Notes: a model not told the origin generated them from the sequence alone. A stretch of DNA of 29,879 nt from Clostridium lundense DSM 17049 (GCF_000619945.1 NZ_JHVC01000031.1:1-29879), one strand, 5' to 3'. Numbered from the stretch's first letter, positions 7,014-15,270 are shown. Program-made: numbers and translations.

Positions 7014-9486
7014 CATATCAAATTTAGCTAAGAAAACATTTAAAGAAAACAAGGTTAAAAGTTCCCTTGTGATTATTACCATAATGCTTGCTACAGCACT
7101 TTTAACTTCATTGGGTATTATAGCTCATAGTGCCCAAATTGCCAATATAAAAAGAATTGAAAATATGATTGGAAAAGCTCATTGTAGATTCATGATAAAA
7201 GATAATAAGCAGTTGGAGGTTTTAAAAAACAACACTAAAATTGAGAAAGCAGGGCAAGTTATACCATTTGGACAATGTGAAGATGAAAAATTAAAGACAA
7301 CTTCTTTGACTTTAGCCAATATGGATAAAGATTTTACTGAATTAATGAACATCAAGTTAAAAAGTGGGCATTTTCCAGAGAAAAGTAATGAAATAGCTTT
7401 GGAAGACTGGATAATTGAGAGGCTTAATATAAAGCCCAATATAGGTGAAACTGTACATCTTAAAATTATTAAACAAATGGCAAAGGAAGATGTATGGGCA
7501 AATAAAAAACCTAGTAAAATTGAAAAGGATTTTGTACTATGTGGAATACTAAATGGAGATAGTGATGAAAGAAATTATTATTCTCAAGGGTTAGTATCAG
7601 AAAAATTTGTTTATGAAAATCTAGAGGAAAAGAGTATATCAAGGGAAGCATATTTAAGATTTAATAGTACAAAAAATATAATGGACAATATTTATGACCT
7701 TGGGGAAAGCATGGGGATAATGCATCAGAATATATCACCAAATAAATTATATTTAGGTGCATTAGGTGCAAAGTTTCAGGATTCTCTTCCATTTATAATA
7801 ATAGGTATAGTAGTAATTTTAGCTGCAGTGATAGTAATATATAATATTTTTTATGTTTCAATTACTGATAAGGTACAAGGGTATGGCCTTTTAGCAGCTA
7901 TAGGTGCAACAAAAGGCCAAATTAGAAAGCTTATTATGATAGATGGACTTTGGATGTCATCTATAGGTATTTCCATAGGAGTTTTGCTAGGGTATATATT
8001 GAGTTACATTGTATGCAATGCTACAAAACATTTTGGTTCTGAAGTTAGTATGAAAGTATCACCATATATAATACTTATGGCTATTGGAATAAGTTTGTTT
8101 ACAGTAATTATTTCCCTTATAAAACCTGCAAGAATGGCATCCAAAATATCTCCTATGCAGGCTATAAGATTTAGCGATTATCAAATAAGTACAAAAAAGA
8201 AACAAAGAAAAAGCTCAAGTGCAGTAAATATAAAAAAACTTGCCTACTTTAATCTATGGAGAAATAAAAAGCGTACTTTAATGACAATATTTTCTTTAAG
8301 TATGAGTGGGTTACTTTTTATAGTAGTTTCATCAGTACTTTTAAGTATGGATATTGATTCTAATTTAAGAGATACTATACAAAATGATTTTCAGCTTACA
8401 TCCTATCATGTTGACAATGATGATGGAAAATCTAATCCACTTAATAGTGAATTTATTACAAAGGTTAAATCTATAGATGGTATAAAAGATATTAAAATAG
8501 TAAACCACAGCTATGTATGGTTAGATAAGTCAATAGTTTCAGAAAATAACACCAAAATAGCAAGTGATAAGGTATGCTGCAACTTTTATGGATTTGGTGA
8601 TGATATGTTAAATCAGTTAAAAAAATATTTAGTAGATGGCAAATTATCGTTACAAGACTTAAAAAATAACAATGAAGTGATATTAGTTACCAATTCAAAG
8701 GGACGTTGTGTTTATAATGTAGGAGATAAGGTTTTACTAAAGAAAACTAGAAATTATGTGGATGTTGATAATAAAGAAAAAATTAGTGAGAGTGATAAAG
8801 AGGATAATAATTCCCAATATATTGAATTTAAAGTAGCTGGTATAGTAACTAGCAATATAGAGGATTTGAAGTGCGGATATGATGGATATTGTGTTTTTAT
8901 AACACACTTTGATACCTATAACAAAACTATGAAAGATAATAGACCTGTACAATTACGTATAGATATAGAAAAAGATAAATATGATAATATAAGTAAAACA
9001 TTAAAACAGATTACTAATAATGAAGGTATAACTACTATTGATTATAAAGAATGGAGGGGAAATCTTGAAAAACAAGCCAAGGTAATGGGGATTATCATTT
9101 ACAGTATAGTTTCTATAATAGGGATAATAGGAGTGCTTAATTTAATTAATACTATGGTGACAAGTATTTTTACAAGAAAAAAAGAAATCGGAATGCTTCA
9201 AGCTATTGGACTTTCTAAAAATCAGTCAAGAAAGATGTTTCAGATTGAGGGACTTTATTATGCCTTAATAAGTGGGGTTATATCAATAGTAGGGGGAATA
9301 GGAATAGGTTATTTAGCCTTTAGAATATTCAAAAGTAAAGCGACCTATGCAATATATAAGTTCCCATTAATTCCAATAATACTTTTTGTTGTTGTACTTC
9401 TCCTAGTACAAATACTAATTACCTATATAGTTGGAAGGATACTGGAAAAAAAATCCATAATAGAGAATATTAAATTTGCTGAATAA
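7006..9486 (+). CDS. ABC transporter permease with two FtsX domains
   Basis: 826 residues. Hydrophobic segments: one near 18-40, a group of three near 262-375 (first FtsX domain), one near 423-445 and three near 693-815 (second FtsX domain), about eight in all. Two large hydrophilic, probably extracellular, regions lie at about 45-260 and 450-690. Family hallmarks are the repeated GLLAAIGATKGQIRKL and GMLQAIGLSKNQSRKM segments after the second TM of each domain. This duplicated layout resembles LolC/MacB-like permeases rather than ten-TM BceB proteins. The substrate is unknown. The downstream thioredoxin and Fe-S genes hint at a redox-active cargo or a redox-controlled complex. Confidence 0.92.
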   Translation: MSSISNLAKKTFKENKVKSSLVIITIMLATALLTSLGIIAHSAQIANIKRIENMIGKAHCRFMIKDNKQLEVLKNNTKIEKAGQVIPFGQCEDEKLKTTSLTLANMDKDFTELMNIKLKSGHFPEKSNEIALEDWIIERLNIKPNIGETVHLKIIKQMAKEDVWANKKPSKIEKDFVLCGILNGDSDERNYYSQGLVSEKFVYENLEEKSISREAYLRFNSTKNIMDNIYDLGESMGIMHQNISPNKLYLGALGAKFQDSLPFIIIGIVVILAAVIVIYNIFYVSITDKVQGYGLLAAIGATKGQIRKLIMIDGLWMSSIGISIGVLLGYILSYIVCNATKHFGSEVSMKVSPYIILMAIGISLFTVIISLIKPARMASKISPMQAIRFSDYQISTKKKQRKSSSAVNIKKLAYFNLWRNKKRTLMTIFSLSMSGLLFIVVSSVLLSMDIDSNLRDTIQNDFQLTSYHVDNDDGKSNPLNSEFITKVKSIDGIKDIKIVNHSYVWLDKSIVSENNTKIASDKVCCNFYGFGDDMLNQLKKYLVDGKLSLQDLKNNNEVILVTNSKGRCVYNVGDKVLLKKTRNYVDVDNKEKISESDKEDNNSQYIEFKVAGIVTSNIEDLKCGYDGYCVFITHFDTYNKTMKDNRPVQLRIDIEKDKYDNISKTLKQITNNEGITTIDYKEWRGNLEKQAKVMGIIIYSIVSIIGIIGVLNLINTMVTSIFTRKKEIGMLQAIGLSKNQSRKMFQIEGLYYALISGVISIVGGIGIGYLAFRIFKSKATYAIYKFPLIPIILFVVVLLLVQILITYIVGRILEKKSIIENIKFAE

Positions 9487-9502
9487 TGGGGGGAAAATAG
9501 AA

Positions 9503-10048
9503 ATGAAAAAAATTTTATCAGTTATGCTTACAATTTTTATTATAATGACTTTTTCAGCTTGTGGTTCAAATAAACCTAAAAAAGAAGAAAACTTTCTTGC
9601 AGGGAAAAAATTAGAGTTTTCTGGAGTAGATCTAAAGGGAAATAGGATAACAGAAGATTTACTTAAGGATTATGATTTAATAATTATTAATAAATGGGGA
9701 ACTTACTGTAATCCTTGTATAAAAGAGATGCCAGATATTCAAAAAGTGCAAGATGAATTTAAGGACAAAAAAGTAAAAGTAATAGGAGTAATTTCTATAG
9801 AATCAGAAAAAGATGTGAAACCTATATCAGATACTGCAACAGAAATTATTAAGGCCAGAAAAGTAAATTATCTTAATATTTTACCAAATAAAAAGTTAAA
9901 TAAGCAATTAAAGAAATTTGAATTTGTACCAGTAACTTTATTTGTTAAACCAGATGGAACAATTCTAAACACATACATTCCTGGTACTAGTGATTATGAT
10001 CATTTAAAGAAAATAACTGAAGCTGTTTTAAAGGGTGAAATAAAATGA
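9503..10048 (+). CDS. TlpA/ResA-like thioredoxin-fold lipoprotein
   Basis: 181 residues. A lipoprotein signal peptide ends in the lipobox FSAC, with lipid-bearing C20. The thioredoxin-like domain covers about 35-180, with the redox pair C69/C72 (CNPC) after KWGTY and a cis-proline region FEFVPVTLFVKPDG. It should act as an extracellular, membrane-tethered thiol-disulfide protein. ATG 9503 is chosen because GGGGGG and a lipoprotein signal fit it; the upstream in-frame ATG lies inside the permease gene. Its stop overlaps the next start (ATGA). The position, between an ABC permease and membrane redox proteins, suggests that it receives electrons from the latter. Confidence 0.9.
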   Translation: MKKILSVMLTIFIIMTFSACGSNKPKKEENFLAGKKLEFSGVDLKGNRITEDLLKDYDLIIINKWGTYCNPCIKEMPDIQKVQDEFKDKKVKVIGVISIESEKDVKPISDTATEIIKARKVNYLNILPNKKLNKQLKKFEFVPVTLFVKPDGTILNTYIPGTSDYDHLKKITEAVLKGEIK

Positions 10049-10182
10049 AGTTGCAGAGGGCAAGAATAGGTGCTTTTGTTATAGCTATTGCATTTATAAT
10101 AATGGGTTCATTTAGAGGTGAGGTTTCAACAGTATTTAATAAAGCAGTAAATATATGTTTGGAGTGTATAGGAATTGGGTAA
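10045..10182 (+). CDS. 45-residue CXXC-motif membrane microprotein (CD1871A-like)
   Basis: A complete small ORF from ATG 10045 to TAA 10182. It starts inside the stop of the TlpA-like gene (ATGA overlap) and runs 8 bases into the next gene. The product has a basic N-terminus (MKLQRAR), one hydrophobic segment at about 8-20, an RGEV segment at 24-27 and a C-terminal NICLECIGIG with C38/C41 as a CXXC pair. This matches, from memory, the small clostridial family named CD1871A-type CXXC proteins, which sit next to thioredoxin-like and 4Fe-4S genes. The function is not established. A thiol or metal relay in the membrane is an inference from the motif and neighbours. Confidence 0.8.
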   Translation: MKLQRARIGAFVIAIAFIIMGSFRGEVSTVFNKAVNICLECIGIG

Positions 10183-11044
10183 AAATAATAGGAAATTGAT
10201 TCAATTTATTAGCACGTTAATTACCAATGGGAACTTAAAGGGTTTTTGGGATAGGGGAATATATACAGGAACTTTAAAAAAGGGCTGCGTACCAGGGTTA
10301 AATTGCTATTCCTGTCCAGGGGCAATAAGTTCCTGTCCTATAGGATCTATTCAGGCAGTAATGGGAAGTGGAAAATATAAATTTTCATTTTATATATTTG
10401 GAATACTGATTTTTATAGGGATGTTATTTGGAAGATTAGTATGTGGATTTTTATGTCCATTTGGCTTAATACAGGAGCTGTTAAACAAAATACCAACTCC
10501 TAAATTTAAGCTACCTAAATGGACAGGATATATAAAATATTTTATCTTGGCTATCTTTGTAATTTTGCTTCCTATTTTATGGGTAAATGATATAGGGATG
10601 GGAGATCCTACATTTTGCAAATATATTTGTCCTGTTGGAACATTAGAAGGGGGAATACCTCTTGTATTAATGAACACTACACTTAGAAACAGCATTGGAT
10701 TTTTATTTAAATGGAAAATGTTAATATTAATTTTCACAATAATTTTATCCATATATACATTTAGACCATTTTGTAAGGTTATTTGTCCTTTAGGAGCAAT
10801 ATATTCCGTTTTTAATCCTATAAGTATTTATAGATATTCTATAGATAAAGATAAATGTATAAGTTGTGGAAAATGCTCAAGTGCATGTAATATGGGAGTT
10901 GAAGTGTATAAAACACCAAATCATCCTGAATGCATAAGATGTGGAGAGTGCAAAACAATTTGTCCAACAAGTGCAATAAGAGATACTTTTAGCAATAAGA
11001 TGTTTAGCAAAAATAAAGTTAAGTGTATTACTAAGAAGGGTTAG
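10175..11044 (+). CDS. Polytopic 4Fe-4S membrane protein (NapH/YccM-like polyferredoxin)
   Basis: 289 residues with several TM segments (about 72-95, 116-140 and 170-195). Conserved cysteine groups are GCVPGLNCYSC (C38, C44, C47) plus C54, CGFLCPFG (C90, C94), FCKYICPVG and FCKVICPLGA, as in NapH/NosR/YccM membrane proteins. A C-terminal ferredoxin-like part from about 228 has CISCGKC and CIRCGECKTIC, enough for two 4Fe-4S clusters. The expected role is electron transfer at the membrane. The start is TTG at 10175 with GGAG ten bases upstream, overlapping the microprotein gene. The stop lies inside the terminator stem. Likely electron donor for the TlpA-like protein, by inference. Confidence 0.87.
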   Translation: MGKNNRKLIQFISTLITNGNLKGFWDRGIYTGTLKKGCVPGLNCYSCPGAISSCPIGSIQAVMGSGKYKFSFYIFGILIFIGMLFGRLVCGFLCPFGLIQELLNKIPTPKFKLPKWTGYIKYFILAIFVILLPILWVNDIGMGDPTFCKYICPVGTLEGGIPLVLMNTTLRNSIGFLFKWKMLILIFTIILSIYTFRPFCKVICPLGAIYSVFNPISIYRYSIDKDKCISCGKCSSACNMGVEVYKTPNHPECIRCGECKTICPTSAIRDTFSNKMFSKNKVKCITKKG

Positions 11045-11071
11045 CCTTAAAAAGGGCTAACCCTATTTTTT
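11037..11071 (+). terminator. Intrinsic terminator of the ABC/redox operon
   Basis: Perfect 10 bp stem AGGGTTAGCC/GGCTAACCCT followed by six T. The 5' arm includes the stop codon of the 4Fe-4S gene. Confidence 0.92.
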
Positions 11072-11228
11072 AAGCAAAGTTCATGTGAAGCTAGGAATCA
11101 CTTAAGAATATACTTAATAGGTAAATTGTGTTAAAATAGTATAATATGCAGTTTTTACAAGTTTGTAATTTATAAGAAAAATGAGTATTGTTATATAAAA
11201 AAATAATAAGTAAGAAGTAGGAGAAATA

Positions 11229-12098
11229 ATGGAAAAATTAATTGAAAATCAGAATAGCATATCACAAAAACTATGGAACAAAAATTTTATTTTATTATGG
11301 CAAGGACAACTTGTATCAATTTTTGGAAATACAGTATATGATATGGCAGGCTATGCTGTAGGAAGTTTTTTAGTTCAACTTTTAGGAGCACCGATAGTAT
11401 TTGTATTTAATGGAGTAAGTTTTTTATTTTCAGCTTTTACTGAATGGTTTATTAAGATACCCAAAGTTAATATAGTTTCAGAAAAATCAAGTTTTTGGGA
11501 AGATATGAAAGCTGGTTTAGTTTTTGTAAAAAATTCAAAGGGATTAAAATATCTTTATATTACAATTTCATTTTTAAATTTTTGTGCTGCAATGTCAATA
11601 ACTCTTACATTGCCATTATTTAAAATGAATAATGGCCTTGGTATAGGGGCATATGGAATAGCAATGGCAATTAATACATTAGGAATGTTTGCAGGCTTTA
11701 CTAGCCTATCTATAATTGAATTGAAAAGGGAAAAAAAGTTTTATGCATTTATAGGAAGTGGAATTATAACTGCTGGTACAATGATTATTTTTGCCATTAC
11801 GTCAAATTTCTATTTAACTATAATGTTATTTTTTGTAAATGGTATTGGTATAGCAGTAATGAATTCATTAATTCAATCAAGTATGCAAAGGAGTGTCCCT
11901 TCAAATATGAGATCTAAAGTATTTGCATTTAGAAGAACTTTATCATCTTCATTAATGCCATTGGGAATGGTGATTGCTGGTATATTAGGTGAAGTAATTA
12001 GCTTAAATATAATTATTTTTGTTGATTATGCCGTATACTTAGTTTTATTTATGTATCTTTTATCTTTATCAAGTGTTAAGGAGATAATCAATATATAA
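11229..12098 (+). pseudogene. MFS transporter with apparent in-frame internal deletion
   Basis: 289 residues of a drug-exporter-type major facilitator. The N-terminus (LWNKNFILLWQGQLVSIFGNTVYDMA) is the normal start of ~410-residue clostridial MFS proteins. At about residue 40 it jumps directly to a region normally found near residue 160 (GYAVGSFLVQLLGAPIVFVFNG). TM2 to about TM5 and the conserved loop after TM2 are missing, while the reading frame stays open to the normal end. About 120 codons seem lost. AGTAGGAG precedes the ATG. A 12-TM transporter cut this way should not work, though a shortened protein could be made. The missing length is judged from knowledge of the family, not an alignment. 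Confidence 0.7.
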
Positions 12099-12147
12099 GC
12101 TTCATGAAAACTATGTTAATGAAAAATTCATTTAAGAGGGTGTATAA

Positions 12148-12497
12148 ATGTCAATACAAATAAGCATTGTTTTAATACTTACATTTATTATAAATGTGAT
12201 TTCAACTTTACCATATTCAGTAAGAATTGTAGGGGTAAAAACAGGGCGAATAGATATATCTTTTGCAGTACATTATCTTCTGTAGTAAATGGATTTGCAA
12301 CTATAATTATGTTTATATTTATAGATCCATTTATATCTATGGTAACAGATGATGTAATTAGATGAGTGTGTAGTGAATTTAACTTTAATAGATGTATTAT
12401 TTTTATTGTAGGAGGATTAATAGCAGGTACTGTTTTAGCTCAATTTATATTGGTTCCAGCAGCAGAGATAATAGTGGTTATAGCAAAACTTATATAA
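12148..12497 (+). pseudogene. amj: Degraded lipid II flippase gene (Amj family)
   Basis: Three frame segments look like Amj, the alternative lipid II flippase. The first, from ATG 12148 behind AAGAGGG, encodes YSVRIVGVKTGRI, a hallmark of the Amj N-terminus, and stops after 48 codons. A second frame gives SVVNGFATIIMFIFIDPF, then VTDDVIR and a stop. The third gives GGLIAGTVLAQFILVP and ends at 12497. An intact gene is about 800 bp; only 350 bp remain. The middle is deleted and at least one frameshift and one stop are present. It lies next to the shortened MFS gene, so the whole patch is decaying. Other genes outside the window may supply flippase activity. Confidence 0.75.
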
Positions 12498-12618
12498 AAG
12501 GCCGAAATTTATGCTTTTAGGACACTTTTAATTATATCCTCATAATATAATAATAGAATAAGAATTATTTTTAACTGTTTTATGGAAAGTAAGTTTTGGT
12601 TAGCTTTGATGATTATAA

Positions 12619-12936
12619 CTATGCGGAAGTAGCCTTTAAGCCTATTATACCTACTAATAGTAATATAATAAAAATTATGCGCAAAGTACTACAAGGTTCA
12701 TTAAAAAAGATAATACCAAAGATTACAGCTCCAAGAGCGCCTATTCCAGTCCAAATGGCATAAGCTGTACCTATAGGTAGTGTTTTTGTAGCCAATGCTA
12801 ACAAATAAAAGCTAATAATCATACCTGTCAGTGTAGCTAAGGATGGATATAGCCGAGTAAAACCATGGGAATACTTTAAGCTTATAGCCCAAACAACTTC
12901 AAAAATACCAGCAATTATTAAATAAATCCAAGACAT
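12619..12936 (-). CDS. gdx: Guanidinium exporter of the SMR family
   Basis: 105 residues with four TM segments. The essential Glu is E13 in AGIFEVVWAISLKYSHGFTRL, which follows the Gdx/SugE pattern rather than EmrE. The protein should work as an antiparallel homodimer exchanging guanidinium for protons. I use ATG 12936, with GGAGG a few bases upstream on the minus strand; the open frame runs 16 codons further up without a site. A guanidine-I riboswitch lies just upstream, which strongly supports guanidinium as the substrate rather than general drug export. The gene is monocistronic; no clear terminator was seen after it. Confidence 0.93.
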   Translation of the reverse strand: MSWIYLIIAGIFEVVWAISLKYSHGFTRLYPSLATLTGMIISFYLLALATKTLPIGTAYAIWTGIGALGAVIFGIIFFNEPCSTLRIIFIILLLVGIIGLKATSA

Positions 12937-12956
12937 TTTATAAAACCTCCTATAAC

Positions 12957-13006
12957 AAAAAAATAAAAAGCCGGTATGTATCATAGTAGATACCTCCCGG
13001 GCTTTT
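12957..13006 (-). terminator. Riboswitch-controlled intrinsic terminator before gdx
   Basis: On the minus strand AAAAGCC (13006-13000) pairs with GGCTTTT (12972-12966). An inner GGTATCTA/TACATACC stem has one mismatch, and a T-rich tract follows. The 5' arm is the conserved 3' end of the guanidine aptamer, so ligand binding and termination exclude each other. Confidence 0.85.
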
Positions 13007-13083
13007 ATCCCTCCGTGTGCACATTTTATTGTGAGTTTTCTCTTGGACCAGACTAGTTATTTAAACTACGGAACCCTAGAAAA
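12995..13083 (-). ncRNA. Guanidine-I riboswitch (ykkC)
   Basis: Read on the minus strand, the conserved ykkC-I blocks appear in order: CTAGGGTTCCG, GTCTGGTCCAAGAGAAAAC, ACACGGAGGGATAAAAGCCCGGGAG. This class binds guanidine. Here it precedes a Gdx-type exporter with an overlapping terminator, so guanidine should switch expression on by antitermination. The sequence match is very close to the consensus known to me. Confidence 0.95.
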
Positions 13084-13147
13084 CAATTTATATTTTTTAT
13101 TTAGTTAATAAAATAATTTACTCATCAAAACTAACCTAAGTAAAATA

Positions 13148-13176
13148 ATTATATACTTTGCTATTAAAAAGGACAA
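13148..13176 (-). promoter_or_regulatory. Sigma-A promoter of the guanidine riboswitch/gdx transcript
   Basis: On the minus strand TTGTCC (13176-13171), a 17 bp spacer and TATAAT (13153-13148). It places the transcript start near 13140, about 57 nt before the aptamer. Confidence 0.65.
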
Positions 13177-13287
13177 TAGTTTTTAGTTTATTATTAAAAA
13201 TAGATATCAGAATATGTATTAAGCACAAGTATTTGGAGATGTGAATATGATTAACTACATAGTTTTTTATAATAGGGGGAAAAAGTT

Positions 13288-14304
13288 ATGTGGGAAACAA
13301 AAAATAGTCCAGAAGATTATAGATATTGGAAGATAGAAAATAAAAAAATAAGAGTATTGTTTTGGAGTATTTTTATTTTAAGTATAATTTATATTTTTTA
13401 TCCTAGATCTATTAGCAATATGTTACCAGTAATAGATGAAACTTCAAATAGTGAAATGGTAGTAAGGGTGTTTTATGAAAAAGGTGAGGAGAATATAATT
13501 ATAAATGATAAGGAAATCATAAAGAAAATATTAAATGAAATAAGACCCTATAAAGGAAGAGTAGCGTTTAAAAAAAGAATAAATACTACAGGACAAAAAT
13601 CCTTTCAATTAACTTTAGTGAAGAAAAATTCAATTAGTACTATTGATATAATTGGTAAACAATATATCCAAATTATTGACAATGAAAATAATAAAATGTT
13701 TAAATTATATGGAGAAGGATTTAATTCAGAATATTTATTAAGAATATTGAAAGAAGAAACTAATCTAAATAATTATAAATGGAAGATATTTTCACCATTA
13801 GATGCAGAGGTATCAGGAATAGCAATAGATATGACAAAGGATGCTTTAATAAAAAAACTAGGTAACCCTAATAAAATAGAGCATAAACATGAAGCAGCTT
13901 TTGGTGATTTAGATATGTTGAATTATTATTATGAATTTGGCCATATCCGACTTGAGCCCCTGGATATAAAAAGGTATAGTGTAGGTGCTATAACGATTAT
14001 TAAATCAACCATTAAGGGCCCTCGTGATATAAAAGTTGGTGATAGTATAGAAGATGTTTTGAAAAAATTCCCGTTAAATAATAAGGGTGTTGTTAATGAA
14101 GACAATATTACTAATAAAAATAGTATTAAATATGTATATGGTGGATCAGGTGAAAATAGCGGCTATATCACATATGATAAATTAGGTAAGATAAAATCTG
14201 TAACTTACGATTATGGAGGGGGAGGTTTTGGAACCTGTACCTTAAATATAGAAATACAGAATGATAAAGTAACATCAGTTCATATAGGTGTTATGAATGT
14301 TTAA
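13288..14304 (+). CDS. Unknown membrane-anchored protein, 338 residues
   Basis: I do not recognise this gene firmly. One TM segment at about 24-39 follows a charged N-terminus, so the rest should lie outside the cell. The region at about 50-150 (strands around NDKEIIKKILNEI and IIDNENNKMFKLYGEGF) vaguely resembles small Firmicutes domains of the DUF5301 type. The C-terminal part has a KVGDSIEDVLKKFP segment and a glycine-rich YDYGGGGFGTCTLN stretch, like beta-rich surface proteins. GGGGGAAAAAGTT stands before the ATG. It is followed by two more unknown genes on the same strand (gaps of 40 and -20 bases), a likely operon. Confidence 0.75.
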   Translation: MWETKNSPEDYRYWKIENKKIRVLFWSIFILSIIYIFYPRSISNMLPVIDETSNSEMVVRVFYEKGEENIIINDKEIIKKILNEIRPYKGRVAFKKRINTTGQKSFQLTLVKKNSISTIDIIGKQYIQIIDNENNKMFKLYGEGFNSEYLLRILKEETNLNNYKWKIFSPLDAEVSGIAIDMTKDALIKKLGNPNKIEHKHEAAFGDLDMLNYYYEFGHIRLEPLDIKRYSVGAITIIKSTIKGPRDIKVGDSIEDVLKKFPLNNKGVVNEDNITNKNSIKYVYGGSGENSGYITYDKLGKIKSVTYDYGGGGFGTCTLNIEIQNDKVTSVHIGVMNV

Positions 14305-14344
14305 TATAGGCAAAAGTTAATATATTTAGATTGGAGCTAAGATC

Positions 14345-14893
14345 ATGAATTTTATTATTGAGGAAGAAAAAGTTCATAATTTTATTAAAAATTACTTTAT
14401 ACAATTATGGTCCAAACGAAGTTTAATATTAGATATTGTGTGGATTTTATATTTCTATATTACAGACTACAAAATAAGTATAGTAACATTAATAGCTGGA
14501 TTATTTGTAAGTATTTTGGTAGTTATTAGAATGTCTAATTTGAGCTATAGGGATAATATTAAATATGTTAAACAGTTTTATAGTGATGATAATTATGATG
14601 ATTCAATGAAAATAGTATGCAATTTAAGAAAATATGATGGACCTACATTCGGGGTTTTATATATATTTAGTGAAAAGATAATGTTTATTCCTTTTAAAGA
14701 AAATCTTAAATATGAAAGTACTATAATTAATTTTAGCGAAATAAAGAATATTTATATTAAAAAACCTTCTAAGGATATAAAATTTCTCTGTGATAGCAGA
14801 GAAATTCTATTTTCATTACCAGAGGGAGAATATTCTATTAAAAAAATAAAACAAAAAATGGGAGGAGATTTTTTTGATTCAAAGATTGAATAA
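14345..14893 (+). CDS. Unknown two-TM protein with a possible PH/GRAM-like C-terminal domain
   Basis: 182 residues. Two close TM segments at about 27-40 and 44-63, then a cytosolic part. The region at about 100-180 has the pattern GVLYIFSEKIMFIPF ... INFSEIKNIYIKK ... REILFSLPEGEYSIKKIKQKM, reminiscent of bacterial PH-like/GRAM domains in which a strand reads 'lyiTdkRliFip'. That is a pattern judgement only. GGAG lies 8 bases before the ATG. The end overlaps the next gene, which starts inside it. Function unknown. Confidence 0.72.
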   Translation: MNFIIEEEKVHNFIKNYFIQLWSKRSLILDIVWILYFYITDYKISIVTLIAGLFVSILVVIRMSNLSYRDNIKYVKQFYSDDNYDDSMKIVCNLRKYDGPTFGVLYIFSEKIMFIPFKENLKYESTIINFSEIKNIYIKKPSKDIKFLCDSREILFSLPEGEYSIKKIKQKMGGDFFDSKIE

Positions 14894-15170
14894 AGCAAGG
14901 GAAGAAGTAGAAAAAGCCTTTAACAGCGATAGAGCAGATGAAATGGGAAAGATGGCAAAAAGATTTAAAAAACTATATTTTGAATGTATAGCAATGGGAG
15001 AAGAGTCTAGAGAATATCATTATGGAGAATATATTAAAAAAGTTATTATGCTATATTTTGAAAATATTTTAAATGGGTATGGAGACGCAGAAGCACTATA
15101 TGACGAGTGTACATATGAAGCTGAATTAGCTGGAATAGAACCTAACATATGTGGTTTTCATAATGAATAA
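14874..15170 (+). CDS. Small helical protein of unknown function
   Basis: 98 residues, predicted mostly alpha-helical and charged, no signal or TM segment. The start is TTG at 14874 with a strong GGAGGAG seven bases upstream; no ATG near it fits. It begins 20 bases inside the preceding gene, so the two are likely co-translated. A terminator follows within 22 bases and ends this three-gene block. Not recognised as a known family. Confidence 0.72.
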   Translation: MIQRLNKAREEVEKAFNSDRADEMGKMAKRFKKLYFECIAMGEESREYHYGEYIKKVIMLYFENILNGYGDAEALYDECTYEAELAGIEPNICGFHNE

Positions 15171-15191
15171 AAAGTTTTTATCTTAGATAAT

Positions 15192-15235
15192 AAAAATAAC
15201 CTCCTTCTATATTATAGGAAAGTGAGGTTATTTTT
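15192..15235. terminator. Bidirectional terminator
   Basis: AAAAATAACCTC (15192-15203) pairs with GAGGTTATTTTT (15224-15235), a perfect 12 bp stem with a 20-base loop. A and T runs lie on both sides. It serves the converging genes that end at 15170 and 15271. Confidence 0.85.
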
Positions 15236-15270
15236 ATAGAAAATATTTAGTTTAATAAACATAGTAGAGT

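Noticed and set aside
4985..9486. BceRSAB-type bacitracin resistance module
   Set aside because: The kinase has a ~75-residue outside segment and the permease has a duplicated FtsX layout with two large outside regions, unlike BceS and the ten-TM BceB; no peptide-resistance marker was seen.
13240..13340. Short ORF overlapping the start of the 338-residue protein gene
   Set aside because: Out of frame with the gene, lacks its own ribosome site and looks like chance.
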